Source of the DNA: Anaerolineales bacterium
GTDB lineage: Bacteria > Chloroflexota > Anaerolineae > Anaerolineales > VGOW01
DNA: 7,116 bases
NCBI GenBank assembly: GCA_919901875.1
Contig: CAKKQG010000429.1
Location: 1 to 7,116 of the forward strand
Direction of reading: 5' to 3'
Shown: positions 7,011 to 7,116 of the stretch, in pieces
Layout of the letters: every line of letters starts with the position of its first letter
How positions within the stretch are numbered: the first letter of the stretch is position 1
Translations under genes and position numbers: made by a program
Notes under the pieces: generated by a model
Database searches by the model: none
What the model saw: the letters and a program-made list of their open reading frames with translations, nothing else
What the model was told of the DNA's origin: nothing

Positions 7011-7041
7011 ATTTTACCGCTTAATGCAACGACTCTGTCTA
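7011..7041 (-). promoter_or_regulatory. Weak candidate clpC promoter
   Basis: TAGACA (7041-7036) and TAAAAT (7016-7011) are separated by 19 nt on the minus strand. A start near 7004 would put the inverted repeat at the beginning of the transcript. The spacing is longer than ideal, and another pair (TTAACC, 16 nt, TAGATT) lies further upstream, so the choice is uncertain. No coding region is seen in 6966-7116. Confidence 0.3.
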
Positions 7042-7116
7042 GCCAAATGGTGGGAAAGATAAAATCTAACATAATTCTAACTTCGGTTAAAAAACTACGC
7101 GCGAGACACAAAGTCA

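Noticed and set aside
7063..7081. Spaced direct repeat AATCTAAC / AATTCTAAC upstream of clpC
   Set aside because: Short, imperfect and in AT-rich sequence; likely chance without support from relatives.

Overview
The window carries five protein-coding genes, all on the minus strand. In transcription order they are clpC, radA, a membrane-anchored PIN/TRAM protein (YacL-like), cysS, and the first 36 codons of rlmB, which is cut by the window edge. No coding region on the plus strand looks real. No rRNA, tRNA, CRISPR array or insertion sequence is visible.

The gene order is a compressed form of the conserved Gram-positive block known from Bacillus subtilis (clpC-radA-disA-yacL-ispD-ispF-gltX-cysE-cysS-mrnC-rlmB), with disA, ispD, ispF, gltX, cysE and mrnC all missing here. 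The moderately high GC content, the gene content and the CysRS sequence style suggest Chloroflexota (Anaerolineae-like). That assignment is inference, not something the sequence proves.

Region by region: 6966-7116 is the clpC upstream region, with a GTG start, a strong Shine-Dalgarno sequence and a 7-bp inverted repeat in the leader. At 4358-4433 a very strong intrinsic terminator ends clpC, and its T-tract runs straight into a perfect TATAAT lying 6 nt before the radA ATG, which implies a leaderless radA message. At 2729-2953 there is a 225-nt gap with an extended -10 promoter and a leader whose four segments can pair 1:2, 2:3 or 3:4. The 3:4 helix is an intrinsic terminator that ends just before the Shine-Dalgarno of the PIN/TRAM gene, so this looks like an attenuator controlling yacL-cysS-rlmB. 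At 1601-1663 and 111-160, two unrelated heptamer-repeat palindromes sit at successive gene boundaries, each overlapping the stop codon of the gene before it. Neither downstream gene has a visible Shine-Dalgarno sequence.

Functionally the block joins protein quality control (ClpC), recombination and repair (RadA), and translation (CysRS, and RlmB, which modifies 23S rRNA), with the PIN/TRAM protein as a probable membrane-tethered, RNA-binding nuclease-fold protein. The genes themselves are ordinary. The interest lies between them: the attenuator-like leader, the leaderless radA promoter fused to a terminator, and the paired heptamer palindromes.
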